NCBI RefSeq assembly: GCF_024505145.1
Contig: NZ_JANIAA010000032.1
Span: 1 to 64,000 of the forward strand
Direction of reading: 5' to 3'
DNA from: Streptomyces rugosispiralis
GTDB lineage: Bacteria; Actinomycetota; Actinomycetes; Streptomycetales; Streptomycetaceae
DNA length: 64,000 nt
The translations under genes were made by a program, and so were the position numbers. A model generated the notes under the pieces. The model saw nothing but the letters and a program-made list of their open reading frames with translations, was not told the origin of the DNA and searched no databases. Positions 27,501 to 35,514 of this stretch are shown here, piece by piece. Each line of letters opens with the position of its first letter. Position 1 is the first letter of the stretch.

Positions 27501-30500
27501 ACGACTTCCGGGGCATGGGCACCAGCGTCTACGCCCACCGGGACTCCGCGCACACCGCTCTCGACCTGGCCCTGCGTCAACTCCGGCACCGCGCCTGCGA
27601 CCTCGCCCTCGTCGGCGCGGTGTGCCAGCGGCCCATCAGCGGCTGGGACCGCCACCTCGACGATCTGGTGCCGGAGGGCCGGTCCATCGCGGAAGGCGCC
27701 GCCGTCCTGGCGGTCACCCGGCTGTCGACCGCGCTGGAGCACGGCCTGCCCGTCCTGGGATCGCTCTCCACTACGGTCGACGCCACCGATCCGGCGTCCC
27801 CGGCCACTCCCGGGCACGCCCTTCCCGTACTGACCGACGCCGGGCACACCTATCTGTCGCTGGACGCCCTGCTGGCGGTCCTCAAGGCCGTCGCCACCCG
27901 AGCGGACACCGTCGTGACGCCCGCCGCCCCCGGATCACCCCTGATCCGGTTCACCCGGCCGGGCGGCCCGCGTCACCACGGCCCGGCCCAGGAGGAGCCG
28001 GCCCGCACCGAGCCGGAGCACGCCGAGGACTTCACCGGCCGCCGTCAGACCTTCCGATTCGTCCCGACGACCCCGCCGCGGAACGGCTCGGCCACGCGAT
28101 CGATCCCGCCGGGCACCGTCGTCATCACCGACGCCCCGGATCTCGCCGCGGCCGCCGCCGGGCCGGACATCGCCGTCTGGTCAACGCGGCCGGGCCTCGG
28201 GGCCGCCACCCACGTCCCGCCCGAGGAGGCCGCGGCCGCCCTGGCCGACCTGCCGTTCATCCCGCGCCACATCCGGGTCCTGTCCCGGCTGCCCGTCCAG
28301 GACGACGAGGACGACCTTGGCACCGACGCCGAGGCCACCCGGATGGAGGACCTCCAGGACCTCACGTTCACCACCCTCCAGGCGGCGCTGCCCGCGCTGC
28401 GCACCGGCGGCTCGCTCGGCGCGCTCCTGCTCGGCGCGGTGCCGGACGACCTGCCGCCCCCGCTGAGCGGGCTGTTCACCGGCCTCGTCCGCTCCGTACG
28501 GGCCGAAGTCCCGCAGTGCGGCGGAGTGACCCTGCTCAGCGACGCGCCGGACGTCGCGACCGCCCTGGACCAGCTGGCGCGTGCGGGCACCGCCCAGGTG
28601 CCGACCCACACCCTGGCCTGCCGCGGGGGCGACTGGTTCACCCTGGCCGTCGCCGACGACCACGCGCCGCCGCCCCCGGCGGGAGCGGCCTCGCTGCCGC
28701 CCGGCGCGGTCGTGGTCGCCTTCGGCGGCGCCCGGGGCATCACCCCCGAACTCCTCCACGCGATCGCCCGTACCAGCGACCGGCCGCATGTGTACGTCAT
28801 CGGCCGCACCCCGCTGCCGGAAGCCGACGACGCGCTGCCGCCGCAGGCCGAGTTCATCGCCGCCGAACACCGCAGACGCCCCGGCGCCTCGGTGGGTGAG
28901 CTGCGCGCCGCCTACGAGAAGGCCCAGGCACGCCTGGAGGTGCGCCGTACGGTGCGGCGGCTGACGGAACTGTGCGGCCAGGACCGTGTCCACCACCGCG
29001 TGTGCGACATCCTCGACGCCGAGGCCACCACCGCCGTCCTCGACGAGGTCGTCGGCCGGCACGGACAGATCGACCTGCTCATCAACACCGTCCTCGACCT
29101 GCGGTCGCGTGCGCTGCACGCCAAGACCCTGACCGACTTCCGGGCGGTCCGGGCCACCAAGGCGACCGGTTACCGCAACCTCAAACGGGCCCTGGCCGGG
29201 CGTCCGCCCCGGATCTGGTGCAACTTCAGCACCCTGGCGACGCTCGCTCCCGCACCCGGTGACATCGACTACTGCGCCGTCAACGAGTACCTCGCGTACG
29301 CGAGCGCCCGGGCCCAGCGGCACGGACCGGAGGGTCACCAGGAGTTGGCGATCCTCTGGAGCGGCTGGCGGGAGGTCGGCGTCGCCAGCAGCGTCACCAT
29401 GCGGGAGACCCTCAAACGCAACCAGATGGACGCCTACATCAGCACCGAGCAGGGATGCGCCCAGTTCCTCTCGGCCGTGACCCGGCCACCGGCCGGCGGG
29501 GTGGCGTTCTTCATCCGGGACGACGAACGCGTCCTGCTGGCCCGGCGTGGGATCAGCACCTACGGTCCGGGTGGGACCAGCGCCTACGGATCCGCCGGTG
29601 AGCCGCGGATCCCCGCCCCGGACGCGCCGCCGCCCGCCCCGCCGGATCCGTCGCTGACCAGTCCGCTGCTCGACGGCGTTCTGCACCGCGGCCGGAACTG
29701 GGCCGTCTTCACCAAGACCTGGGATCCGCGCACCCTGGCCGAGCGGGACGGGCGGTGGATGCGTCACCACCGGGTCAACGGCGAGTACACGCTGGCCGGC
29801 ACGTTCACCCTCGAAGCCGCGGCCGCCGCGGCCGCGGCCCTCTGCCCCGGCCTGGCGGTCACCGGGTTCCGCGGGCTCGTCTGCCGGACGTCGATCACGG
29901 TCAGGCTCGCCGGACCGCGGCGTACCGTAGCGGTGGAGGCCCGGGTCACCAGCCGGAGCCGCGACGGTGCCGAGGTGGCCGTCCGCATGACGGCGCACCG
30001 GATCGGCAAGAACGGCAAGGTACTGCGCTTCAACGACCTGCTGTGCGAGACGACGGTCGTGCTGGCGGATCGCTACCCCGTGCTCGCCGGACCGCCCGAC
30101 TGTTCGTCCCACGAGCCCGAACCCGATTTCGCGATGCCGGTCTACTCCCCCGACCCGCCGATCTCGCTCACCGGCCCGTTCGCCGGCACCAGCGACTACG
30201 CCCGCGGGCCGGACGGGAACAGCGCCAGGTTCGGTCTGGACCACGCCGCGTGGGCCCCGGCCCTGGCGGGGATGACCGTACCGGCGATCCTGCTGGACGC
30301 GATGGTGCACCTGTTGCTGCTGCCACCGCGCGGTGACCACCCGCCGCTGGTCGGCCCGATGGCCGGCCTCGACGAGGTCGATCTCAGCGGGCCGGGCAAC
30401 GACTGCGAACTCAGCGCGGAGAACCCGGACATCCGGCTGCACTGCGACTTCGCCACCGGGGACCTGACCGCCGTGACCGGTCACGGCAAGGTGCTGGCCC

Positions 30501-30589
30501 GTATCACGGGGGTCACCGCACACGCCCTGGACCACAGCGGAGAGCTGGTCCGGCCCCGCGCCCGCGTTCCCCAGTCGCCCCTTTCGTGA
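24503..30589 (+). CDS. iterative megasynthase: enoyl reductase (SDR)-KS-CLF-KR-DH
   Basis: 2028 residues. Residues 1-255 are an SDR with TGAAKSLG and Y156-x6-K163, the spacing of FabL-type enoyl-ACP reductases rather than the Y-x3-K of ketoreductases. A Pro/Ala linker (about 285-365, PAPA repeats) follows. The KS (about 368-815) has C565 (DAACASG), H699 (HGTGTP) and H736 (GHTG). A second KS-like unit (about 835-1130) has Asp1014 where cysteine should be and so resembles a chain-length factor. The KR (about 1190-1690) has GGARGIT, Y1590 and N1594. The dehydratase (about 1700-2010) has H1755/H1756 and D1932. There is no AT, ACP or thioesterase. It should build a reduced acyl chain with the AT-ACP partner. 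The product is unknown. Confidence 0.88.
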   Translation: MTSTENLRGRVALVTGAAKSLGADIVRRLAGSGAHVIVNYFHSVDQAKQLRAELEQAGHSCEFIRASVAKTSEIDRMFDLVQERHGGLDILINNAAGGAFLPLFDIDDTYWQRAWSTNVMAAYHCSRRAAELMAGRDGASILCLSSVGAHQPVPGYGPGGVTKAALESLVRYLALELVGQGIRVNTVLLGSVASEIVVNLDAPAATPGGPAEASELMSRTLSTPEAAKLIVHLLHEDAGFITGQTIVADGGISIGGMQGLRLHSRLADQVSRPTRRQPVPAAAATAASAEASRPAPEQPAAAHPAPALAPAPVAAPAPERTPETPAPAPAPAPAPAPAPALASAADPAPGNAPAPAPHQPPEADPEAVAVVGLGLVLPGANNTAEFWDRLREGALIASEPSAFDLKHFWAPTREETDAFYVREAAYVQGFVPDPASIAEPDGNVDRPGWPRTTRWLRHCAVQALAGVHRRPTDRWLTTTTGIHDQTGLGPQGVVLGDEYRRMVREAIPADQDGDWLAELADHAISAHYGGDGGDPKAYLPASVSRDALRGLIPDDAQHLTLDAACASGLFALDAAVKALREGSCDVALAGGTSVIEPIGFTLFCRAQGISMSGRIRPFDKAADGTLIGEGSIMLTLKSYARAVADGDRVLGVIRGTGLAADGRGKGIHAPATRGQELAIARAWADAGVEADDVDWVVAHGTGTPVGDEIELRSLLSRLGARKRACLLTSNKQVFGHTGVLAGLVSVAHALVALERGAVPGQPVVTDPHPLLEDGTRLTVPVRDAPWPTDDARPRVVGVSSFGLGGADAHVVLSDRVPSAAPAQRRGGAAPADTEQLVVVGWNTHLPGLDTAQVPAWLSGDGPLPEADFGMPYPLPSPREVRIPPLTMRHMDPAHLMMLQALGPLLDQLGEPGVSLRPTTAVIVGATLPTTHNTRAALRVHAGECATTFDILPDPVRAQTLKEYLAKGMAEAKGVIPGDLNEDDFTGAVSCILSGRAANYYDFRGMGTSVYAHRDSAHTALDLALRQLRHRACDLALVGAVCQRPISGWDRHLDDLVPEGRSIAEGAAVLAVTRLSTALEHGLPVLGSLSTTVDATDPASPATPGHALPVLTDAGHTYLSLDALLAVLKAVATRADTVVTPAAPGSPLIRFTRPGGPRHHGPAQEEPARTEPEHAEDFTGRRQTFRFVPTTPPRNGSATRSIPPGTVVITDAPDLAAAAAGPDIAVWSTRPGLGAATHVPPEEAAAALADLPFIPRHIRVLSRLPVQDDEDDLGTDAEATRMEDLQDLTFTTLQAALPALRTGGSLGALLLGAVPDDLPPPLSGLFTGLVRSVRAEVPQCGGVTLLSDAPDVATALDQLARAGTAQVPTHTLACRGGDWFTLAVADDHAPPPPAGAASLPPGAVVVAFGGARGITPELLHAIARTSDRPHVYVIGRTPLPEADDALPPQAEFIAAEHRRRPGASVGELRAAYEKAQARLEVRRTVRRLTELCGQDRVHHRVCDILDAEATTAVLDEVVGRHGQIDLLINTVLDLRSRALHAKTLTDFRAVRATKATGYRNLKRALAGRPPRIWCNFSTLATLAPAPGDIDYCAVNEYLAYASARAQRHGPEGHQELAILWSGWREVGVASSVTMRETLKRNQMDAYISTEQGCAQFLSAVTRPPAGGVAFFIRDDERVLLARRGISTYGPGGTSAYGSAGEPRIPAPDAPPPAPPDPSLTSPLLDGVLHRGRNWAVFTKTWDPRTLAERDGRWMRHHRVNGEYTLAGTFTLEAAAAAAAALCPGLAVTGFRGLVCRTSITVRLAGPRRTVAVEARVTSRSRDGAEVAVRMTAHRIGKNGKVLRFNDLLCETTVVLADRYPVLAGPPDCSSHEPEPDFAMPVYSPDPPISLTGPFAGTSDYARGPDGNSARFGLDHAAWAPALAGMTVPAILLDAMVHLLLLPPRGDHPPLVGPMAGLDEVDLSGPGNDCELSAENPDIRLHCDFATGDLTAVTGHGKVLARITGVTAHALDHSGELVRPRARVPQSPLS

Positions 30590-30606
30590 CAGCGGAGGAG
30601 ACAGCA

Positions 30607-31635
30607 GTGTTGTGGCAGGACATCACGATCGCCGGGACCGGCGCGTGGATACCCCCCATCAGGCCGGAGCAGGAGCCGCGGGGCGGACCGGGCACCGGGC
30701 AGCCCTCCATGATGGCGCTCAACGGGTTCACCTCGGCCGCCGTCTCGAAGGACAACACGGCGACGCAGATGGCGGCCCGGGCCGGTCTCAAGGCGCTGCG
30801 CCACGCGGACGTGGACAGTGCCTCCTTGAGTCTGCTCGTGCACGCCGGCTTCCAGGACCCGGACCACTACACGCCCTCGGCCTATCTGATGCGGGTGCTC
30901 GGGGGAAGGGACACCGCCGGGATCGAGGTCGGCGCCGCCAGTGACGGCGGGGCCGCCGCGCTCGTCGCCGCGGCCGACCACCTCGCCGCCCGGCCGGACG
31001 CGAAGGCCGCGCTGGTCACGACCGGTGCCCGGTTCCCGGACGAACGGTGGGGCTACTCCCGGGAGTTGGGTTATGTGGCCGGTGACGCGGGCGCCGCCGC
31101 CGTCCTCACCCGGGGGACGGGCTTCGCCCGCCTGGTGGCGACCGCCCATGTCACGGAGTCCCAGCTGGAGGCGCAGACCCGGACCAGGGAGGGCCACACC
31201 GGTGTCGCCCGGCGGTCCCCCGTCGAGGAGTCCGGGTTCATGCCCCATATCGACGTGCTGCAGCGGGCCACCCACCGCTGCATCGAGACCGTCCTCGACG
31301 AGGCCGCCGTGAAACCGGCGGACATCACGCACGTGGTGCCCATCGCGATCGGCTCGGTCGTGCTCGACATGCTGCTCAGCGGCTCACCGCTCGGCCTCCG
31401 TGCCGAGGACACCAGCTGGACCTACGGCCGCCACCTCGGCCACGCCGGCCCGTCCGACGTTCTGCTCGCCCTCGACCGGACGTTCCGCTCCGGCACGCTG
31501 CGCGCCGGGGAACGCGTCCTCGTCGTGAGTTTCGGGGTCGGCTTCCGCTGGACCACCGCGCTGTTCGAGGTCACCCGCGATCCGGTCGCCGCGGCACCGG
31601 CCGGTCGCTCACACACAGAAGGAGTTTGTCCATGA
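30607..31635 (+). CDS. KAS III-like acyltransferase with Ser nucleophile (CerJ/DpsC type)
   Basis: A 342-residue thiolase-fold protein with FabH-like beginning (ITIAGTGAWIPP). The catalytic cysteine position reads GAASDGG, so Ser112 replaces Cys. The FabH Asn region reads GRHLGHAGPSDVLLALD, with His279 and Asp284, the GH-x4-D pattern of CerJ/DpsC-like acyltransferases. DpsC also uses serine (family knowledge). It may select a starter or transfer the finished chain to an acceptor; the latter would explain the missing thioesterase. GTG 30607 has GGAGGAG six bases upstream; GTG 30586, overlapping the previous stop, is an alternative. It overlaps the P450 gene by four bases. Confidence 0.85.
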   Translation: MLWQDITIAGTGAWIPPIRPEQEPRGGPGTGQPSMMALNGFTSAAVSKDNTATQMAARAGLKALRHADVDSASLSLLVHAGFQDPDHYTPSAYLMRVLGGRDTAGIEVGAASDGGAAALVAAADHLAARPDAKAALVTTGARFPDERWGYSRELGYVAGDAGAAAVLTRGTGFARLVATAHVTESQLEAQTRTREGHTGVARRSPVEESGFMPHIDVLQRATHRCIETVLDEAAVKPADITHVVPIAIGSVVLDMLLSGSPLGLRAEDTSWTYGRHLGHAGPSDVLLALDRTFRSGTLRAGERVLVVSFGVGFRWTTALFEVTRDPVAAAPAGRSHTEGVCP

Positions 31636-33104
31636 CGGACACGAGTACGGCGACCGCCGCGTCGGTGCCGCTGGCTCCGCGGGCCCTGCCGCTGCTGGGC
31701 CATGCGCTGCCCCTGCTCCGCGATCCGCTGGCGTTCATCATGTCCCTGTCCGGCTACCGCGAGATGGTCCGCGTCCGGCTGGGCCCGAGCACCGCCATGA
31801 TGATCTGTGATCCGGACCTGACCCGGCAGGTGTTCCTGAACGACCGGGTCTTCGACAAGGGCGGCCCGATCTACGACCGGATCCGCGAGGTCATCGGCGA
31901 CGGCCTGTCCACCTGCCCGTACCCCCTGCACCGGCGGCAGCGGCGGCTGTGCCAGCCGTCGTTCCACCCCACCCGGCTCGCCGGGTACGGGACGGTGTTC
32001 GCCCGGGCGGCCGAGGTGAAGGCGGGGTCCTGGCGCGATGGCGACGTCCTCGACATCACCCAGGAAATGATGACGCTGACGACGCGCGCCACCATGGAGA
32101 CGATGTTCAGCGGCTCGCTGCCGGCGGAGACCATGCGACGGGCCCTCGCCGACACCTCCACCATCGTGACCGCGTTCTTCCGCCGGATGATGACACCGGC
32201 CCTGCTGCGCCGGGTGCCGACTCCGCGGAAGCGGCGTTACGACCAGGCCCGGGACCGGCTGGCGGCCACCATCGCGGAGATCATCGCCGAGCGGCGTGCC
32301 GATCCCACCGACCATGCCGACCTGCTCTCCACGCTGGTCGCGGCGGTCGACGAGGAGAGCCAGGACGGCCAGAAGCAGCTGAGCGACACCGAACTGGCCG
32401 ACGAGGCCCTCACGTTCTTCCTCGGCGGGATGGAGACCACGGCCATCACCCTGGCCTGGGCGCTGCATCTGCTCGCCACGAACCCGGACGTCCAGCGCCG
32501 TCTCCAGGCCGAGACCCATCAGGTCCTGGCCGGTGGGAAGGTCGATCCCGCGCATCTGCCCTCGCTGGACCTGGCCGCCCGGGTGGTGACCGAGACGCTG
32601 CGGCTGTATCCGCCCGCCTGGATGATGACCCGCGCGGTCCGGCAGGACACCGAACTCGGCGGGGTACGGCTCAAGAGCGGCAGCACCATCGTGCTCAGCC
32701 CTTACCTCCTGCACCGCAGGCCCGACCTCTACCCCGAGCCCGACCGGTTCGACCCGGACCGCTGGCTCGGCGGTCAGCCCGACCGGGCCACCTACATCCC
32801 GTTCGGCGCCGGGGCGCGCAAGTGCATCGGCGACCAGTTCGCCCTCACCGAGGCCATCCTGGCCCTCACCGCCATCGTCGCCCGCTGGGAGCTGAGCCCC
32901 GTCGGCGACCAGCCGTTCCAGCCCAAGGTGGAGACCAGCCTGAGTTCGCGCGGGCTGCGTCTGCGGCTCAGTGAGCGTCGGACGAGCGGCACCGGCGACG
33001 CCGGACTGCACGCGGCCACGCCGCGGTCCGCACCCGCCCAGCCATCCGCACCCGCCCACCCGTCCACGCCACCGGGCACCGGCGGCTGCCCGGTGAAGCA
33101 CTAG
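31632..33104 (+). CDS. cytochrome P450
   Basis: 490 residues. Oxygen-activating I-helix GGMETTAITLAW, K-helix E-x2-R in ETLRLYP, and the heme loop FGAGARKCIGD with Cys398 as iron ligand. No membrane anchor is visible, so it is soluble and needs a separate ferredoxin, which is not encoded nearby. A Pro/Ala/Ser-rich tail of about 35 residues ending GGCPVKH extends beyond the normal P450 C-terminus. ATG 31632 has AAGGAG upstream and overlaps the KAS III stop. It probably hydroxylates or otherwise oxidises the acyl product. Confidence 0.93.
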   Translation: MTDTSTATAASVPLAPRALPLLGHALPLLRDPLAFIMSLSGYREMVRVRLGPSTAMMICDPDLTRQVFLNDRVFDKGGPIYDRIREVIGDGLSTCPYPLHRRQRRLCQPSFHPTRLAGYGTVFARAAEVKAGSWRDGDVLDITQEMMTLTTRATMETMFSGSLPAETMRRALADTSTIVTAFFRRMMTPALLRRVPTPRKRRYDQARDRLAATIAEIIAERRADPTDHADLLSTLVAAVDEESQDGQKQLSDTELADEALTFFLGGMETTAITLAWALHLLATNPDVQRRLQAETHQVLAGGKVDPAHLPSLDLAARVVTETLRLYPPAWMMTRAVRQDTELGGVRLKSGSTIVLSPYLLHRRPDLYPEPDRFDPDRWLGGQPDRATYIPFGAGARKCIGDQFALTEAILALTAIVARWELSPVGDQPFQPKVETSLSSRGLRLRLSERRTSGTGDAGLHAATPRSAPAQPSAPAHPSTPPGTGGCPVKH

Positions 33105-33114
33105 GAGTGATGCC

Positions 33115-34224
33115 GTGAAGCCTCACCTGAAGCCCCTGGTGAAGCAGCTTCTCAACGCCCGGAGGGTCAGCCTGCCCAGCGCGGCCCCGGCCGACAGCCT
33201 GCGCACTCCTTCCCTCCCTTATCCGAACGGCTGGTTCTGCCTGGCCTTCACCGACGAGGTGCGGCCCGGATCCGTCACCACCCGTCCGCTCGCGGGCACG
33301 GAGGTCGTCCTCTACCGGACGGCCAAGGGCGTGCTGCGGGCCGTCCCGCCGCGGTGCCCGCATCTGGGCGCGCATCTCGGGGTCGGCGGTTCGGTCGAGG
33401 GCGAGGACATCGTCTGCCCCTTCCACCGGTTCGCGTTCGACCCGGCCGGCACCTGTGTGCGCACGGGTTACGACAAACCACCGCCGAAGGCGTCGCTGGC
33501 GCAGTACCCGGTGTGCGAGGCCAACGGCTCGATCTACGTGTGGTGGCACGCCCTCGGCGTGCCACCACAGTGGGAGGTCCCGGTCTTCCCCATGGACGAC
33601 CGGCAGCCGTACAGCCACGACACCTTCGACATCGCCGGTCACCCGCAGGACGTCATCGAGAACGCCTTCGACTGGGGTCATCTGCCGGCACTGCACGGTC
33701 TCAAGGGCCTCGACATCGAGGGCGCTCCGGTGGCCGGGGAGCCGACCAGCACCGTCACCGCGACCGCCCGCGGCACCATGATGCGCGGGTTCCGCCAGTC
33801 CTACACGCTCACCGTGATCGGACTGGCCACCATCGCGGCGCGCACGGTCCTGCCCCGGGGCGCGGGCACCCTCTACGTGATGCTGCACGCGACCCCCACC
33901 AGCCCGGGGCGCATCCAGCTCCGCTTCGGTACGAAGCTGGAGCTGAACGGCATCCCCGGGGTGCCCGGGGCGGTGGGGCGCGCGGCGGCCATGCCCGTCG
34001 CCCGGCTGCTCAGCGCCGTCCTCCAGCGGGTGGCGAGCGTCGACACCGGCGCGGACCTGCTGATGTGGCACTACCAGGAGCATGTCGAGCACCCGAAGCT
34101 GGCCAAGGGCGACGGTCCGATCGGCCGGTACCGGCAGTGGGCGCAGCAGTTCTACACGGAACCCACGGGCGGTCTCATGCCACCGCGCCCGCCCCGGGCC
34201 GGGGCGGGCCGCTCGGAGGAGTGA
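33115..34224 (+). CDS. Rieske [2Fe-2S] oxygenase
   Basis: 369 residues. The Rieske cluster ligands are C81-x-H83 and C101-x2-H104 (RCPHLGAHL, VCPFH). The mononuclear iron site is in IENAFDWGHLPALHG, with His189 and His194 as ligands. The family includes KshA and DAF-36-like cholesterol desaturases, single-component-type oxygenases acting on hydrophobic rings or chains. A reductase partner is not encoded in the operon. It follows the P450 gene by 10 bp and is likely to act in sequence with it. GTG 33115 is the start; GGAG sits just upstream. Confidence 0.9.
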   Translation: MKPHLKPLVKQLLNARRVSLPSAAPADSLRTPSLPYPNGWFCLAFTDEVRPGSVTTRPLAGTEVVLYRTAKGVLRAVPPRCPHLGAHLGVGGSVEGEDIVCPFHRFAFDPAGTCVRTGYDKPPPKASLAQYPVCEANGSIYVWWHALGVPPQWEVPVFPMDDRQPYSHDTFDIAGHPQDVIENAFDWGHLPALHGLKGLDIEGAPVAGEPTSTVTATARGTMMRGFRQSYTLTVIGLATIAARTVLPRGAGTLYVMLHATPTSPGRIQLRFGTKLELNGIPGVPGAVGRAAAMPVARLLSAVLQRVASVDTGADLLMWHYQEHVEHPKLAKGDGPIGRYRQWAQQFYTEPTGGLMPPRPPRAGAGRSEE

Positions 34225-34333
34225 CCACCGGCGACGGCGGCCCGGGAGCGCTCAGGCCGCTCCCGGGCCGCTTCGGCGGCGAGCACCGTGTTCGACGCGG
34301 CCCGGCCGGGCCGGGGAGCTGGAGAGAGGCGAC

Positions 34334-35227
34334 ATGGCAGCGGAGAACGGTACGCCCGGCGCCGGGCGACGACTGGCGGTGCTCGGGGCGGGGGTGATGG
34401 GCTCGGGCATCGCCGCGCTGGCGGTCGGGCACGGGATCGCGGTGTCGCTGATCGACCCGGACCGGCGGCGGCTGGCCGAGGCCCCGGCGAAGATCGACCA
34501 CCAGGTACGGATGGCACGGCTGATGGGCGCGCTGCCGGATGAGGACGTCCCCGGCGCTCTCGTCACCGGCCCGTCGCTCGCCGACCTGCCGACGGCCGGT
34601 GACCTGGCCCCCACCGCGGTGATCGAGGCGGTCACCGAGGACGCCGAGGCCAAGGCGAAGGTTCTCGCGGAGGTGTCCGCGCTGGTCGCGCCCGGCACCC
34701 CGATCATCTCCAACACATCGTCGATCCCCATCGACGAGCTGGCCCTGGCGACGGCGCGGCCGGTCGATCTGGTCGGCACCCACTTCATGAATCCGCCCTG
34801 TCTGATCCGGACGGTCGAGGTCATCCGGGGCACCCACACCGGCGAGGCGACCCTGGACGCGCTGCGGGCGCTGCTCACCGCGCTGCGCCGGGAACCGATC
34901 GTGGTCGACGACGCACCGGGCTTCGTCACCAGCCGGATCCTGCACCCCATGATCAACGACGCGGCCCGGGTGGTGGCGGCGGGCACCGCGAGCGCCGAAT
35001 CGGTCGACCGGCTCATGCAGGGGTGCCTGGGCCATCCGACCGGCCCGCTGCGCACCGCCGACCTCATCGGTCTCGACAACCTGGTCGACTCGCTGTGGGT
35101 GCTGCACCGCCGGACCGGCGACGAAGGTTGCCGCCCCTGTGACTTGCTGCTGGAGCTGGTGCGCGCCGGCCACCTGGGCCGCAAGAGCGGGCGCGGCTTC
35201 TACGAGTACGAGGGAGAACGGGTATGA
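34334..35227 (+). CDS. 3-hydroxyacyl-CoA dehydrogenase-like enzyme (FkbK-like)
   Basis: 297 residues with the NAD-binding GAGVMGSGIA (G18-x-G20-x2-G23), the catalytic-region NTSSIPIDELA and GTHFMNPPCLIRTVEVI, and a C-terminal helical domain with APGFVTSRILHPMINDA. Alone it could be a fatty-acid enzyme, but it sits directly before an FkbJ-like ACP and an FkbI-like acyl-CoA dehydrogenase. That trio oxidises glyceryl-ACP in methoxymalonyl-ACP pathways, where this enzyme oxidises the first hydroxyl. GGAGAGAGG precedes ATG 34334. The stop overlaps the ACP start by four bases. Confidence 0.85.
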   Translation: MAAENGTPGAGRRLAVLGAGVMGSGIAALAVGHGIAVSLIDPDRRRLAEAPAKIDHQVRMARLMGALPDEDVPGALVTGPSLADLPTAGDLAPTAVIEAVTEDAEAKAKVLAEVSALVAPGTPIISNTSSIPIDELALATARPVDLVGTHFMNPPCLIRTVEVIRGTHTGEATLDALRALLTALRREPIVVDDAPGFVTSRILHPMINDAARVVAAGTASAESVDRLMQGCLGHPTGPLRTADLIGLDNLVDSLWVLHRRTGDEGCRPCDLLLELVRAGHLGRKSGRGFYEYEGERV

Positions 35228-35514
35228 CCACGTCATCCGACCAACCGGTGCCGGATTCCAGCGTCGTCCAGACGGAGATGCTGGGGTACCTGGCGAAGCG
35301 TACGGGCACCACCTGGGCGACCGACAAGGACGTCTTCGGCTCCGGTGGGCTGTCCTCACTCTTCGCCATGGAGCTGGTGGTGCATCTGGAGAAGTCGTAC
35401 GGCATCACCATCCGCGGCGCCGACCTGCGGATGGAGAACTTCCGTACCGTGCGGCGGATGGCCGCGCTGGTCGAACGGCTCCGGCAGCCCGCCCCCGGCG
35501 GCTCCGGTGCGTGA
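35224..35514 (+). CDS. discrete acyl carrier protein (FkbJ-like)
   Basis: A 96-residue carrier protein. The phosphopantetheine site is in GGLSSLFAMELV, most likely Ser45, and the following LEKSYGITIRGADL and ENFRTVRRMAALV match ACPs that carry glyceryl, hydroxymalonyl or methoxymalonyl groups. The position between FkbK- and FkbI-like genes supports this. A PPTase would have to come from elsewhere in the genome. ATG 35224 has GGGAG upstream. Confidence 0.87.
   Translation: MTTSSDQPVPDSSVVQTEMLGYLAKRTGTTWATDKDVFGSGGLSSLFAMELVVHLEKSYGITIRGADLRMENFRTVRRMAALVERLRQPAPGGSGA

Noticed and set aside
24701..27847. Long antisense open frame over the megasynthase
   Set aside because: A shadow of the ER-KS coding sequence with biased composition and no recognisable domains.
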